DNA of 64,000 bases from Dryocola clanedunensis subsp. sulfonylureivorans. Its GTDB lineage: Bacteria; Pseudomonadota; Gammaproteobacteria; Enterobacterales; Enterobacteriaceae. The first letter of the stretch is position 1. Each line of letters opens with the position of its first letter. Made by a program: the position numbers and the translations under genes. The stretch covers positions 62,001 to 126,000 of the forward strand of contig NZ_JAERMU010000006.1 in NCBI RefSeq assembly GCF_016756775.1. The letters run 5' to 3'. The notes beneath the pieces were generated by a model. That model did no database searches, was not told where the DNA came from, and saw only the letters and a list, made by a program, of their open reading frames with translations. Shown here piece by piece: positions 1 through 8,088 of this stretch.

Positions 1-1053
1 TCAAAACAGTTCGATAAAATGTTTCTCTTCCTCAGTGATAAGCGTATTTCCAGGATTTATTCGCAGAAAACGGGTGACCCGGATGTCAAAGGAATTTCCG
101 GGTTCGACAGCGTGGTGCGGCTGAACTCGACCTATCTGGAGCTGGTTGATCGGAATTACAGATGGCGTGGAGGGTGGACGCTGGCCGGGGTAATCTTTTT
201 TTGTCTGTCCTTGGGTTTGTTTTGCTATAACTCCATCGGAGTGATGCAGGTGCGGGAGGGGTACAATTTTGGTTTCTGGTTTGGAACCATTTTAATCTGG
301 GCTATTACGTTGCCGGTCTCTTTACTCACATACCGAATGATGATCTCTGAGTTGTTTTTCAGTACCTATTATCCAATCCGCTTTAACCGTAAAAATAGGA
401 TGGTGTATGTATATCAGTCCGGAGGTGAAGTGTTATCCGTTCCGTGGCAGGACCTTCGCTTTGTTCTCTCTAGTGGGAAGATATTTACCTCCACTGAGTG
501 GACTATTTTTGGTTGTCTTATAGCAGAGGACGGCGATACGGTTACGCAGGGATTTCCTCTTCCTGTAAATTTGAATCTGGGGGCGGAATCGCTGGATATG
601 TTCTGGGAATTTATCCGTTGTTATATGGAAGAGAGGGATGAGTACCTCCCGGATCTGGTGGATACCATTCCCTGGTGCCCGCCGGTGGAAAAACAGAAGG
701 AAGGCTGGTTGTTCGGGCTATTCTACCTCTACAAACAATATGTCTGGCAGGGATTGATTTTTAATCTGCCATTGTTTCCTTTGGTTTTTCTTATCAGTAT
801 TACACGCAGGCTGATTATGGCGACCAGTAAAATTCCTGTGTGGCCAGCGGAGGTGGTCGTGGCCTGTCAGCCGGCTGCAGACGATCCGGTCAACAAAGGG
901 GCGGAACATAACCCCCCACAGGTCTGGCGACCAATGCTGGGGTTGCAGGGAAAAGCGCGCTATGCACAAAGCTTTGCAAGGGAACGCGGGGCAATGGACC
1001 GGATCGTTTCCCGGCTGAAAGAAAAATACGGCAGGCAGGAGAAAACGGGTTGA
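1..1053 (+). CDS. DUF6708-type membrane protein, 5' end cut by window
   Basis: The reading frame is open from base 1. The residues before the first in-window ATG (position 19) match the N-terminus of the downstream paralogue, so the true start lies about a dozen codons outside the window. Two hydrophobic segments lie near residues 53-75 and 86-107 counted from that ATG, and a third near 243-268. The C-terminus is charged and probably cytoplasmic. The family resembles DUF6708 proteins, which are often found near type VI secretion loci; that is from memory and no function is established. It is almost identical to the next gene at both ends but differs in the middle. Confidence 0.6.
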   Translation, partial: SKQFDKMFLFLSDKRISRIYSQKTGDPDVKGISGFDSVVRLNSTYLELVDRNYRWRGGWTLAGVIFFCLSLGLFCYNSIGVMQVREGYNFGFWFGTILIWAITLPVSLLTYRMMISELFFSTYYPIRFNRKNRMVYVYQSGGEVLSVPWQDLRFVLSSGKIFTSTEWTIFGCLIAEDGDTVTQGFPLPVNLNLGAESLDMFWEFIRCYMEERDEYLPDLVDTIPWCPPVEKQKEGWLFGLFYLYKQYVWQGLIFNLPLFPLVFLISITRRLIMATSKIPVWPAEVVVACQPAADDPVNKGAEHNPPQVWRPMLGLQGKARYAQSFARERGAMDRIVSRLKEKYGRQEKTG

Positions 1054-1069
1054 AGGAATTTTTGTCAGG

Positions 1070-1180
1070 ATGCGGCGGATTCCGCCAGACGAAGAAGATA
1101 TCCCGGCTATTTATCCGAATGAACACATGGAAAAGGACGGCTATATGGCCCTGAACGCACAGGGAGGTACGCATGTTTAA
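1070..1180 (+). CDS. small ORF between the two DUF6708 copies (uncertain)
   Basis: A 36-residue frame starts with ATG at 1070, shortly after the stop of the first DUF6708 copy, and ends inside the start region of the second copy, overlapping its ATG by 8 bases. It is acidic (an early DEED run) and has no membrane segment. The Shine-Dalgarno sequence of the downstream gene (AGGGAGG, 1161-1167) lies inside it, so its translation could be coupled to that gene. I do not recognise the product. It may be the remnant of a longer gene that lay between duplicated units. Confidence 0.25.
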   Translation: MRRIPPDEEDIPAIYPNEHMEKDGYMALNAQGGTHV

Positions 1181-2261
1181 TCTCTTTAAACGGCTGCCTG
1201 CAGATCCGTCAATACAGTTCGATAAAATGTTTCTCCTCCTCAGTGATAAGCGTATTTCCAGGATTTATTCGCAGAAAACGGGTGACCCGGATGTCAAAGG
1301 AATTTCCGGGTTCGACAGCGTGGTGCGGCTGAACTCGACCTATCTGGAGCTGGTTGATCGGAATTACAGATGGCGCGGTACATGGACGTTGGCCGGGGCT
1401 TTCTTTTTTTGTCTGGTATTTATTGGCACCTTTCTCTCATTGATAGTTCCCATGCTCTGGGAGGGCGGATATCCGCTTCAGACCTGGATATATTTGATTG
1501 TGATCTGGTGCTTAATATCACTTCCGCTCTCATGGGTAACATACCGAATTATGGCCTCTGAGGCATTTTTCAGTACCTACTATCCCATCCGCTTTAACCG
1601 TATAAACAGGATGGTGTATGTCTATCAGTCCGGTGGAACGGTGCTGTCCGTTCCATGGCGGGATATTCACTTTGTTCTGACCGGTGGAAAGGTATTCACA
1701 GCCACGGAATGGACCATTGTGGGCTGTATCACAGAGGATGATGGTGATGCAGTCATCGGGACATTTCCTCTTCCAATCAATTTAGACTGGGATCCCGAAG
1801 ACCTGACCATGTACTGGGAGTTTATCCGCTGCTATATGGAAGAGAGGGATGAGTACCTCCCGGATCTGGTGGATACCATTCACTGGTGCCCGCCGGTGGA
1901 AAAACAGAAGGAAGGCTGGTTGTTCGGGCTATTCTACCTCTACAAACAATATGTCTGGCAGGGATTGATTTTTAATCTGCCATTGTTTCCTTTGGTTTTT
2001 CTTATCAGTATTACACGCAGGCTGGTGATGGCGACCAGTAAAATTCCGGTATGGCCGGCGGAGGTGGTCGCGGCCTGTCAGCCGGCTGCAGACGATCCGG
2101 TCAACAAAGGGGCGGAACATAACCCCCCGCAGGTCTGGCGGCCAATGCTGGGGCTGCAGGGAAAAGCGCGCTATGCACAAAGCTTTGCAAGGGAACGCGG
2201 GGCAATGGACCGGATCGTTTCCCGGCTGAAAGAAAAATACGGTAAGCCGGGGGAGCACTGA
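1173..2261 (+). CDS. DUF6708-type membrane protein, complete copy
   Basis: This 362-residue protein starts at an ATG preceded by AGGGAGG with 5-base spacing. It has two hydrophobic segments near residues 72-95 and 103-125 and a third near 262-286, and ends in a basic cytoplasmic-looking tail. Its first 55 or so coding residues and its last 140 are nearly the same as in the upstream copy, while the stretch between has diverged in both the membrane segments and the following soluble part. Such tandem copies are typical of variable accessory genes, for example immunity or effector-accessory genes beside type VI secretion clusters, but no secretion gene is inside the window. Function is unknown. 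Confidence 0.7.
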   Translation: MFNLFKRLPADPSIQFDKMFLLLSDKRISRIYSQKTGDPDVKGISGFDSVVRLNSTYLELVDRNYRWRGTWTLAGAFFFCLVFIGTFLSLIVPMLWEGGYPLQTWIYLIVIWCLISLPLSWVTYRIMASEAFFSTYYPIRFNRINRMVYVYQSGGTVLSVPWRDIHFVLTGGKVFTATEWTIVGCITEDDGDAVIGTFPLPINLDWDPEDLTMYWEFIRCYMEERDEYLPDLVDTIHWCPPVEKQKEGWLFGLFYLYKQYVWQGLIFNLPLFPLVFLISITRRLVMATSKIPVWPAEVVAACQPAADDPVNKGAEHNPPQVWRPMLGLQGKARYAQSFARERGAMDRIVSRLKEKYGKPGEH

Positions 2262-2366
2262 CTGACGGTACACCCGATCAATAACCGAAAAGGATCTCTT
2301 TAAGTTCTTTTTTGTGTTGTGAAGGCTGAAGCCTTGAGCAACCACTTACGCCTGACTTTTCCGTAG

Positions 2367-2392
2367 GCCGGATAAGCGCAGCGCCATCCGGC
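2367..2392. repeat. REP-like palindromic unit
   Basis: The bases from 2367 form an imperfect palindrome of the enterobacterial REP/PU type, with GCCGGAT-like arms around a GCGCAGCGC centre. It lies downstream of the DUF6708 gene and the lysP 3' end. Confidence 0.7.
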
Positions 2393-2410
2393 ACGACAGT
2401 CATCCAACAT

Positions 2411-2441
2411 AAAAAACTAAGGGCGCGATAATCGCGCCCTT
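2411..2441 (-). terminator. lysP intrinsic terminator
   Basis: The hairpin GGGCGCGAT / ATCGCGCCC is followed on the minus strand by a T-rich tract. It begins a few bases after the lysP stop. The plus strand also carries T's after the stem, so it may act in both directions. Confidence 0.85.
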
Positions 2442-2447
2442 TTTGAA

Positions 2448-3917
2448 CTACTTCTTAACGCTTGCCGGGAAGGTCATTTCGCTGTACTTCACGAAATGGG
2501 TGCCCTTAGCAATTTTGTAACCGAACCAGATGGCCAGGAACAGTGGGATACCGATATAGGTCGCCATCACACCGCCCCAGTCAATGGTATCAGCCAGGAA
2601 CGCTTCGTAGTTCTGACCCAGCGTGATGATTAAACACAGCGCAAAGGCGAACATTGGTCCCAGCGGGAAGAACCCGGACACGTAAGGCAGATCTTTCAGA
2701 TCGTAACCCTGCTTGATATAGCCACGACGGAAACGGTAGTGGCTGATAGCGATGCCCAGCCAGGCGATGAAGCCGGTCATCCCCGAGGTGTTAAGCAGCC
2801 ACAGGTAAACGGTCTGGTTGCCGAACATGGAGGTCAGGAAGCACAGCGCGGCAATCACGGTGGTTGCATACAGCGCGTTGCGCGGTACGCCACCTTTAGA
2901 AAGCTTAGAGAAGATGCGCGGAGCTTTGCCATCGCACGCCAGGGTGTAAAGCATACGGGTAGAAGCATACATCCCGGAGTTACCCGCAGACAGCACGGCA
3001 GTCAGGATGACGGCGTTCATCACCGCCGCCGCAGACAGCAGGCCAGCATGCTGGAAGACCAGGGTGAACGGGCTAACGCCGATGTCTTTAACGTCGTTAC
3101 GCAGCAGGCTCGGATCGGTATAAGGAATGATCAGGCTGACAATCAGGATGGCAAACACATAGAACAGCAGGATACGCCAGAACACCTGGCGCACCGCGCG
3201 AGGAATGTTCTTACCCGGATCTTCAGATTCACCGGCAGCAACGCCAATCAGCTCGGTACCCTGGAAGGAGAAGCCGACGATCATCGCCACGCCTATCATC
3301 GCCGAAAAGCCCCCCGCGAACGGCCCGTCGCCAATCGTCCAGTTGCTCCAGCCCGCAGGCTGCTCGCCTTTGAAAATGCCGAAGATCATCAGCACGCCAA
3401 CCACGATAAAGATGATGACGGTGGTCACTTTAATCAGTGAGAACCAGTATTCCGCTTCGCCAAAACCTTTTACGGAGATGTAGTTCAGCAGGAACATGAT
3501 GCCCAGGAACAGCGCGCTCCAGATCCAGCCCGGCGTGTCCGGGAACCAGTAGTTCATCACCAGCTGCGAGGCCACGAGGTCAACGGCGATGGTCACCGCC
3601 CAGTTGTACCAGTAGTTCCAGCCCAGCGCGAAGCCGAAGCCTTCTTCAACGTACTGCTGGCCGTAGGTGGCAAAGGAGCCGGAGACCGGCATATAGGCAG
3701 CCAGTTCGCCCAGGCTGGTCATCAGGAAGTAGACCATCAGGCCAATGAGCATGTAGGACAACAGCGCGCCGCCGGGGCCCGCCTGAGAAATGGTCGCCCC
3801 AGAGGCGACAAAAAGCCCCGTGCCGATGGAGCCGCCAATGGCGATCATCGTCAGGTGGCGCGCTTTTAGCTCACGACGTAAGCCAGGCGCTTGTGTGGTT
3901 TTATCTTGAGAAACCAT
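2448..3917 (-). CDS. lysP: lysine-specific permease LysP
   Basis: This 489-residue amino acid-polyamine-organocation (APC) family transporter imports L-lysine with protons across the inner membrane. In E. coli it also acts as a co-sensor that holds CadC inactive. The protein has about 12 membrane segments and the family signature GGSIGTGLFVASG near residue 25. Length and sequence match E. coli LysP closely throughout. The start at MVSQDK was chosen because E. coli LysP starts there; an in-frame extension of 31 codons upstream has no support. It is divergent from the response-regulator gene at 4368, whereas in E. coli its neighbour on this side is yeiE. Confidence 0.97.
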   Translation of the reverse strand: MVSQDKTTQAPGLRRELKARHLTMIAIGGSIGTGLFVASGATISQAGPGGALLSYMLIGLMVYFLMTSLGELAAYMPVSGSFATYGQQYVEEGFGFALGWNYWYNWAVTIAVDLVASQLVMNYWFPDTPGWIWSALFLGIMFLLNYISVKGFGEAEYWFSLIKVTTVIIFIVVGVLMIFGIFKGEQPAGWSNWTIGDGPFAGGFSAMIGVAMIVGFSFQGTELIGVAAGESEDPGKNIPRAVRQVFWRILLFYVFAILIVSLIIPYTDPSLLRNDVKDIGVSPFTLVFQHAGLLSAAAVMNAVILTAVLSAGNSGMYASTRMLYTLACDGKAPRIFSKLSKGGVPRNALYATTVIAALCFLTSMFGNQTVYLWLLNTSGMTGFIAWLGIAISHYRFRRGYIKQGYDLKDLPYVSGFFPLGPMFAFALCLIITLGQNYEAFLADTIDWGGVMATYIGIPLFLAIWFGYKIAKGTHFVKYSEMTFPASVKK

Positions 3918-4199
3918 AGAATATTGCGGTCCATCCAAAAAATGAGGCGAGATTGTAGCAAAACAACCCGCGACATATAGCGTAAATGACGGGTTATAAG
4001 AGAGCTTCATGATCGACGGCGGATTATAAGTAAAGCACTTATCGGTGGCTTTACCCGTGTTTCTGGCTATCTTTTAGACAGCGGCCTCGCGCGGCTTCAG
4101 GGCTGTCTTATTTTTGACATCCTTTCCTGCTTATTCTGAGCCCGGTGCAAAAAAGCGGATCGCAGCAAAGCCGCTGATATAACTTAGCAACGCCTGTTA

Positions 4200-4211
4200 A
4201 TCCGATCGGAT
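4200..4211. promoter_or_regulatory. 12-bp perfect palindrome in lysP/regulator intergenic region
   Basis: ATCCGATCGGAT is a perfect inverted repeat in the 450-bp region between lysP and the divergent response regulator. It could be an operator; the binding protein is unknown. Confidence 0.3.
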
Positions 4212-4230
4212 ATATCCTGCTGATTTAGTT

Positions 4231-4249
4231 GGTAATGATAATTCTTATG
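4231..4249. promoter_or_regulatory. possible Fur box
   Basis: GGTAATGATAATTCTTATG matches the 19-base Fur consensus GATAATGATAATCATTATC at 15 positions. An AT-rich stretch resembling a -10 element (TATTATAATA) follows at 4251. It lies about 120 bases before the response-regulator start. The rest of 3918-4367 shows no gene. Confidence 0.4.
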
Positions 4250-4367
4250 TTATTATAATACATTCATGACATTAATCATTTCAGTCACCCCATGCGGTCA
4301 GACTGATTGATGCTGTGCCCGCAGTTTGCGCAGCAGCGCCTGCCAGGCCTGGCCACTGAGGAAGATT

Positions 4368-4988
4368 ATGGACCACATCGTATATGTCGTTGATGATGAC
4401 CAGTCGGTCAGGCAATCGATTGTCCGGCTGCTGGACTCGGCGGACTACAGCGCCGCTGATTTCGCCTCCGCCGACGCCTTTCTTGCCCACCCCTTCGCCG
4501 ACCTGCCCGGCTGCGTGATTTTAGATATGCAGATGCCCGACAGGGACGGGCTTGAGGTAGTAGAGGCGCTGAAGGCCTGCGGGCGGGAAATGCCGATCAT
4601 CTTTCTCACCGGCTACGGCACCATTCCCCTCTCGGTGCAGGCGATGAAAGCCGGAGCCTGTGAGTTTCTGACCAAGCCGGTCAACGCCGACGATCTACTC
4701 CGCGCGGTGCAGGAAGCGCTTACGCTGGCGGCGGAAAACTCGGATCGGCTGCGGGATTTCCACAGCCTTAAGCAGCGCCATCTGACCCTCACCCCGCGCG
4801 AACAGGAGGTGCTGGCGCTGACGATTCAGGGGCTGCTGAACAAGCAGATTGCCGCCGAGCTGGGGGTAAGCGAAATCACGGTGAAGGTCCATCGCCGCAG
4901 GGTGATGGATAAAATGCAGGTGCGTTCGCTGGCTGATTTAGTGCGCCACGCCGAACGCCTGAATATCAATAAAGCCAAAGCTTCCTGA
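4368..4988 (+). CDS. FixJ/NarL-type response regulator
   Basis: This 206-residue protein has a receiver domain (about residues 3-118) and a LuxR-type helix-turn-helix (about 140-200, with the TPREQEVL and TVKVHRRRVMDKM motifs). Receiver residues are intact: acidic Asp9-Asp11, phospho-acceptor Asp53, Thr81 and Lys103. The ATG at 4368 is preceded by GAGGAAG; an upstream in-frame start at 4326 is less likely. The domain order and sequence are those of FixJ/TtrR regulators, which usually pair with PAS-containing histidine kinases having an AHEINQPL H-box, as in the large kinase at 11945. It is therefore the probable DNA-binding output of that kinase, although it lies at the other edge of the island. 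The direct target is not known. Confidence 0.88.
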   Translation: MDHIVYVVDDDQSVRQSIVRLLDSADYSAADFASADAFLAHPFADLPGCVILDMQMPDRDGLEVVEALKACGREMPIIFLTGYGTIPLSVQAMKAGACEFLTKPVNADDLLRAVQEALTLAAENSDRLRDFHSLKQRHLTLTPREQEVLALTIQGLLNKQIAAELGVSEITVKVHRRRVMDKMQVRSLADLVRHAERLNINKAKAS

Positions 4989-4990
4989 GC

Positions 4991-5132
4991 TAAATCAGAT
5001 TGATGACAAACATAAAACGTTTAACAAACGAATAGATCTCACCACGAAAATAAACAGGAAAATCAATTCATTGATTTTCGGCTGCTAATCACAAAGAAGG
5101 AAAAACCACGCTTTTTCCTTCTTTGTCAGCAA
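4991..5132. repeat. dispersed palindromic repeat, copy 1
   Basis: This block is nearly identical, in reverse complement, to 27986-28122. It contains two nested inverted repeats: a long hairpin built on ACAAAGAAGGAAAAA with its complement (5091-5127) and an AT-rich one built on GAAAATCAATTCATTGATTTTC (5058-5079). The outer ends also pair (GATGACAAA with TTTGTCAGC). It lies between the convergent ends of the response regulator and the alpha/beta hydrolase. It is followed by a GCAGGGC/GCCCTGC hairpin (5138-5158). It does not match the ERIC or REP sequences I know. Confidence 0.8.
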
Positions 5133-5169
5133 GCTAAGCAGGGCCTCGTGCGCCCTGCCCTCATTCTGA

Positions 5170-5991
5170 TTAACGCGCCTGCAGGAAGGCCAGCAGATCC
5201 TGATTTAGCTGCTCCTGGTGCGTCACCGCGAAGCCGTGCGGCGCATTCTCGTACACCTTCAGCTCCGCTCCGCGAATCGCCTCGGCCGCCGCCCTGCCCG
5301 TCGTCTCGAACGGCACGATCTGATCGTGGCTGCCGTGGATCACCAGCGTCGGCACGTCTACTTTAGCCAGATCGTCGCGGAAGTCGGTTTCCGAGAACGC
5401 CGTGACGCAGTCAATCGTCCCCTTCAGGGAGGCCAGAAGCGCGATATTCAGCGTCTGGGTCAGCACGCCCTCGGACACCGTCTGGCCCGCGTTGGTGCCG
5501 TAAAACGGCGCGGCAAAGTCGCTGATAAACTGCGCGCGGTCTTTGCGTAACCCGTCGCGGATACCCTCGAACACCGAAAGGTCAACGCCGTTCGGGTTGG
5601 CGGCGCTTTTACCAAATACCGGCGTCACCGCCCCCAGCAGTACCAGGCCCGCAAGGCGCTCGTTGCCGTAGCGGCCGATATAGCGCGCCACGTCCCCGCC
5701 GCCCATGGAGAAGCCGACCAGCGTCACCTCTCGCAGATCGAGCTGGGTGATGAGGTCGTTAATATCAGACGCGAACGTATCGTAGTCATAGCCCGTCCAC
5801 GGCTGCTCTGAACGACCAAAGCCACGGCGGTCGAAGGCGATAACGCGGTAGCCCCGCTCGGCCAGATAGTTAAGCTGGCTGTCCCACATATCCGCATCCA
5901 GCGGCCAGCCGTGGCTGAACAGCACCGGCTTTCCCGTTCCCCAGTCTTTGTAATAAATCTGCGTGCCGTCTTTGGTTTTGATGGTGCTCAT
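5170..5991 (-). CDS. alpha/beta hydrolase, cofactor-free haloperoxidase/esterase type
   Basis: This 273-residue single-domain alpha/beta hydrolase has the nucleophile elbow GFSMGG with Ser95, acid Asp223 in HGSHDQ and His252 in APHGF, so the catalytic triad is intact. The oxyanion motif HGWP (residues 27-30) is also present. The sequence is that of the non-heme chloroperoxidase/aryl esterase family, whose members hydrolyse esters and can perhydrolyse in vitro; the physiological substrate is not predictable. The start follows an AGGGG ribosome site. It is the last gene of a four-gene minus-strand operon, 51 bases after the MFS exporter stop. It probably acts in the cytoplasm because no signal peptide is seen. 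Confidence 0.85.
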   Translation of the reverse strand: MSTIKTKDGTQIYYKDWGTGKPVLFSHGWPLDADMWDSQLNYLAERGYRVIAFDRRGFGRSEQPWTGYDYDTFASDINDLITQLDLREVTLVGFSMGGGDVARYIGRYGNERLAGLVLLGAVTPVFGKSAANPNGVDLSVFEGIRDGLRKDRAQFISDFAAPFYGTNAGQTVSEGVLTQTLNIALLASLKGTIDCVTAFSETDFRDDLAKVDVPTLVIHGSHDQIVPFETTGRAAAEAIRGAELKVYENAPHGFAVTHQEQLNQDLLAFLQAR

Positions 5992-6042
5992 GGTGTACCC
6001 CTATGTTGGTGTGTGTTGTGAACAGGTCGGCGCCCCGGCGAG

Positions 6043-7671
6043 TCAGGCCGGAGCCACCAGATAACGCACCACGGGACGAGCTTCGCCCTGGTGATAAAGC
6101 TGGACGCGGCGTTCAATTTTCCGGTCGTTCATGGTGTAGCGCTCTTCCTGGCGCAGGTGCTCAACCCACGAGCCGACCAGAAAGGTTTCGACGAAGATGC
6201 CCGGCTGCAGAATGTCCTCATACACCGACCAGCTCATCGCCCCGCCCCGCCGCCGCACGCGGCGCATATCCTGCATGCAGACCGTAAAGCCACGGGCGTC
6301 TTCCGGCCTGATGAGATATTCGTAGCTCACCATCACCGGACCGCGATCCAGGCGGACGTCCAGCTCGATTGCCGCCAGGCTGTCGCTGCTGGCCTCAAGA
6401 TTAAGATCCGGGTCTTTATTCAGCCGCCAGCGAAGGACGGTGGCGCTGCCGAGCACCATGCCCAGGGCCGCCGCGCAAAGCGAAACCGAGATGCCGTAGT
6501 GGGAGGCGATCTGGCCCCACAGGGCGCTGCCCAGGGTCATCGACCCGAAGAAGACGGTGAGATAAACCGCCAGCGCGCGGGCCTTCACCCACTTAGCCGC
6601 GCTGCGCTGGGCGCCGAGGTTGAGCGTCGAGAGCACCGCAATCCAGGAAAATCCGGTAAAAAACTCGCAGGCGTTAAGCAGCCAGAAATGCCGCACGAAG
6701 GCCAGAGCGAGCATGGTGGCGGCAAACATCAGGCTTGCCAGCACCATCAGACGGTCAGGATTAAAATGCTTGCGCAAATGCGGCAGCATCACCGCGCCGA
6801 AAATCGCTCCCAGCCCGATAGAGGCCAGCATGATGCCGTAGCCGCCGGGGCCAAGGCCCAGCTCGCGGCGTGCAACCAGCGGCAACAGCGCCCAGCCCGC
6901 GCTGCCAAACAGGAAAAAGGCGACGGTGCGGGCCAGCACGTTACGCAACACCGGCGCGGCGTGAACGTAGCGCACCCCGGCGCGCACGGCGGAGAAAAAA
7001 TTTTCCGCGGGCAGCCGCTGGACGGCGGGTTCGGTTTTCCAGCGGTACAGCACCCAGGCCACGCCCAGCACCGACACCGCGTTCAGGGCGAACACGACCC
7101 AGGCTCCGGCAAAAGAGAGGATCAGCCCGCCCAGCGCCGGGCCGATGGCGCGGCTGATGTTAATCCCCAGCGAGTTCAGCGCGATGGCCGCGCCCAAATC
7201 CTGTTTGCTCACCAGATCCGGCACAATCGCCTGAAAAGGCGGGGAGCTCATGGCCGCCCCGGTGCTCATCAGAAAGGCGGCGATCAGCAGTACGGCAGGC
7301 GTCACCAGCCCCGCCACCGACAGCAGCGTCAGCCCGACGGCGGCGATTAAGGTCCACAGCTGGGAAAACAGCAGGTATTTACGTCGGTCAACAATATCCG
7401 CCATCACCCCGGACGGCAGCGCGAAGAGAAACATTGGCAGGCTGCTGGCCGCCTGGATCATCGCCACGGACAGCGGGTCGGCGCTGAGCGTGAGCATCGT
7501 CCAGTTCATGCCCACATCGTTCATCCATGAACCGATGTTGGAGACTACCGTGGCTATCCACAGCATGCGGAACACCCGCTGGCGCAGCGGCTGCCAGGGG
7601 GAGCCGGTTGCTCCACCCGCCTCCTTCAGCGCCTCGGCGCTGACGTGGTGAACCTCATTTACCGTTGCCAT
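6043..7671 (-). CDS. MFS exporter of the MFS_3 type with C-terminal ABM-like domain
   Basis: This 542-residue protein has about 12 membrane segments over residues 35-425 and a soluble C-terminal domain of about 100 residues. The transporter half matches the MFS_3 group (enterobactin-exporter EntS-like), including the loop motif GVMADIVDRRKY. The C-terminal part resembles the dimeric alpha/beta barrel of antibiotic biosynthesis monooxygenases, as in many MFS_3 proteins; that is pattern recognition, not a search. The start MATVNEV was chosen because AGGAG lies 8 bases before it; an in-frame start ten codons upstream lacks one. It overlaps the DoxX gene end by 17 bases, so translation is probably coupled. 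The exported compound is unknown; the operon suggests a substrate or product of the neighbouring hydrolases. Confidence 0.85.
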   Translation of the reverse strand: MATVNEVHHVSAEALKEAGGATGSPWQPLRQRVFRMLWIATVVSNIGSWMNDVGMNWTMLTLSADPLSVAMIQAASSLPMFLFALPSGVMADIVDRRKYLLFSQLWTLIAAVGLTLLSVAGLVTPAVLLIAAFLMSTGAAMSSPPFQAIVPDLVSKQDLGAAIALNSLGINISRAIGPALGGLILSFAGAWVVFALNAVSVLGVAWVLYRWKTEPAVQRLPAENFFSAVRAGVRYVHAAPVLRNVLARTVAFFLFGSAGWALLPLVARRELGLGPGGYGIMLASIGLGAIFGAVMLPHLRKHFNPDRLMVLASLMFAATMLALAFVRHFWLLNACEFFTGFSWIAVLSTLNLGAQRSAAKWVKARALAVYLTVFFGSMTLGSALWGQIASHYGISVSLCAAALGMVLGSATVLRWRLNKDPDLNLEASSDSLAAIELDVRLDRGPVMVSYEYLIRPEDARGFTVCMQDMRRVRRRGGAMSWSVYEDILQPGIFVETFLVGSWVEHLRQEERYTMNDRKIERRVQLYHQGEARPVVRYLVAPA

Positions 7672-8086
7672 ACCGCCACTCCTGTCGTCTGTCCGCGCCA
7701 ATACGCCAGCCTCCCGGTCCGGTTAGCGCAAGCGTGGTAAAGATGATCAGCAGCAGCCAGCCGAACTGCCCTTCGGCAACGCTCCAGCCGGGATGCACCA
7801 CCAGCATCGCCACCAGCAGCACGGCGATGATCGGCAGGCAGGCCAGGCGCGCCCGGTAGCCGACGATAATAAACAGCGGGCAGATGACCTCGGCGAAGAT
7901 GGCGGGCAGCAGGCTCATGTACGGCCCCATGCCAAAGGGATCCTCGATGCGCGTCAGCTCTTCGCTGAAGTGAAACACCTTCGGCAGCCCGTGCACGTAA
8001 AGCAGCAGCAGGCTCCCCGCCAGGCGCAGGAAGAACAGCCCCAGGTCGATCCGGGGCGGGAAAGAGACGTTCGATGAACTCTTCAT
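7655..8086 (-). CDS. DoxX-family membrane protein
   Basis: This 143-residue protein has four predicted membrane helices (about residues 14-36, 57-78, 84-100 and 107-122) and the DoxX-type LxxLRLxxGxLLLxHGLPKV pattern near the N-terminus. DoxX proteins are small inner-membrane proteins, some tied to thiosulfate:quinone oxidation or redox stress; the exact role here is unknown. It starts two bases after the amidohydrolase stop and runs into the MFS gene, so it is the second gene of the operon. No strong Shine-Dalgarno sequence precedes it, which fits translational coupling. Confidence 0.8.
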   Translation of the reverse strand: MKSSSNVSFPPRIDLGLFFLRLAGSLLLLYVHGLPKVFHFSEELTRIEDPFGMGPYMSLLPAIFAEVICPLFIIVGYRARLACLPIIAVLLVAMLVVHPGWSVAEGQFGWLLLIIFTTLALTGPGGWRIGADRRQEWRYGNGK

Positions 8087-8088
8087 GA

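Larger units (their letters stand above)
1..2242 (+). repeat. tandem gene duplication with mosaic identity
   Basis: Bases 1-167 match 1209-1375 almost exactly (offset 1208), and 618-1031 match 1829-2242 almost exactly (offset 1211). The roughly 450 bases between these blocks are clearly diverged, and the change of offset corresponds to one extra codon. The pattern fits a duplication followed by diversification of the middle, or gene conversion that keeps the ends alike. Confidence 0.85.

Noticed and set aside
2739..3440. Long open frame antisense to lysP
   Set aside because: It mirrors the lysP frame, its product is rich in Gln, His and Arg with no domain, and lysP on the other strand is certain.
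3918..4367. Lysine riboswitch upstream of lysP
   Set aside because: No conserved lysine-riboswitch core is visible; enterobacterial lysP is controlled by ArgP instead.
6091..7350. 419-codon open frame antisense to the MFS exporter
   Set aside because: High-GC coding sequence often leaves the opposite strand open. The product is low-complexity, and the exporter frame has clear membrane helices and a ribosome site.
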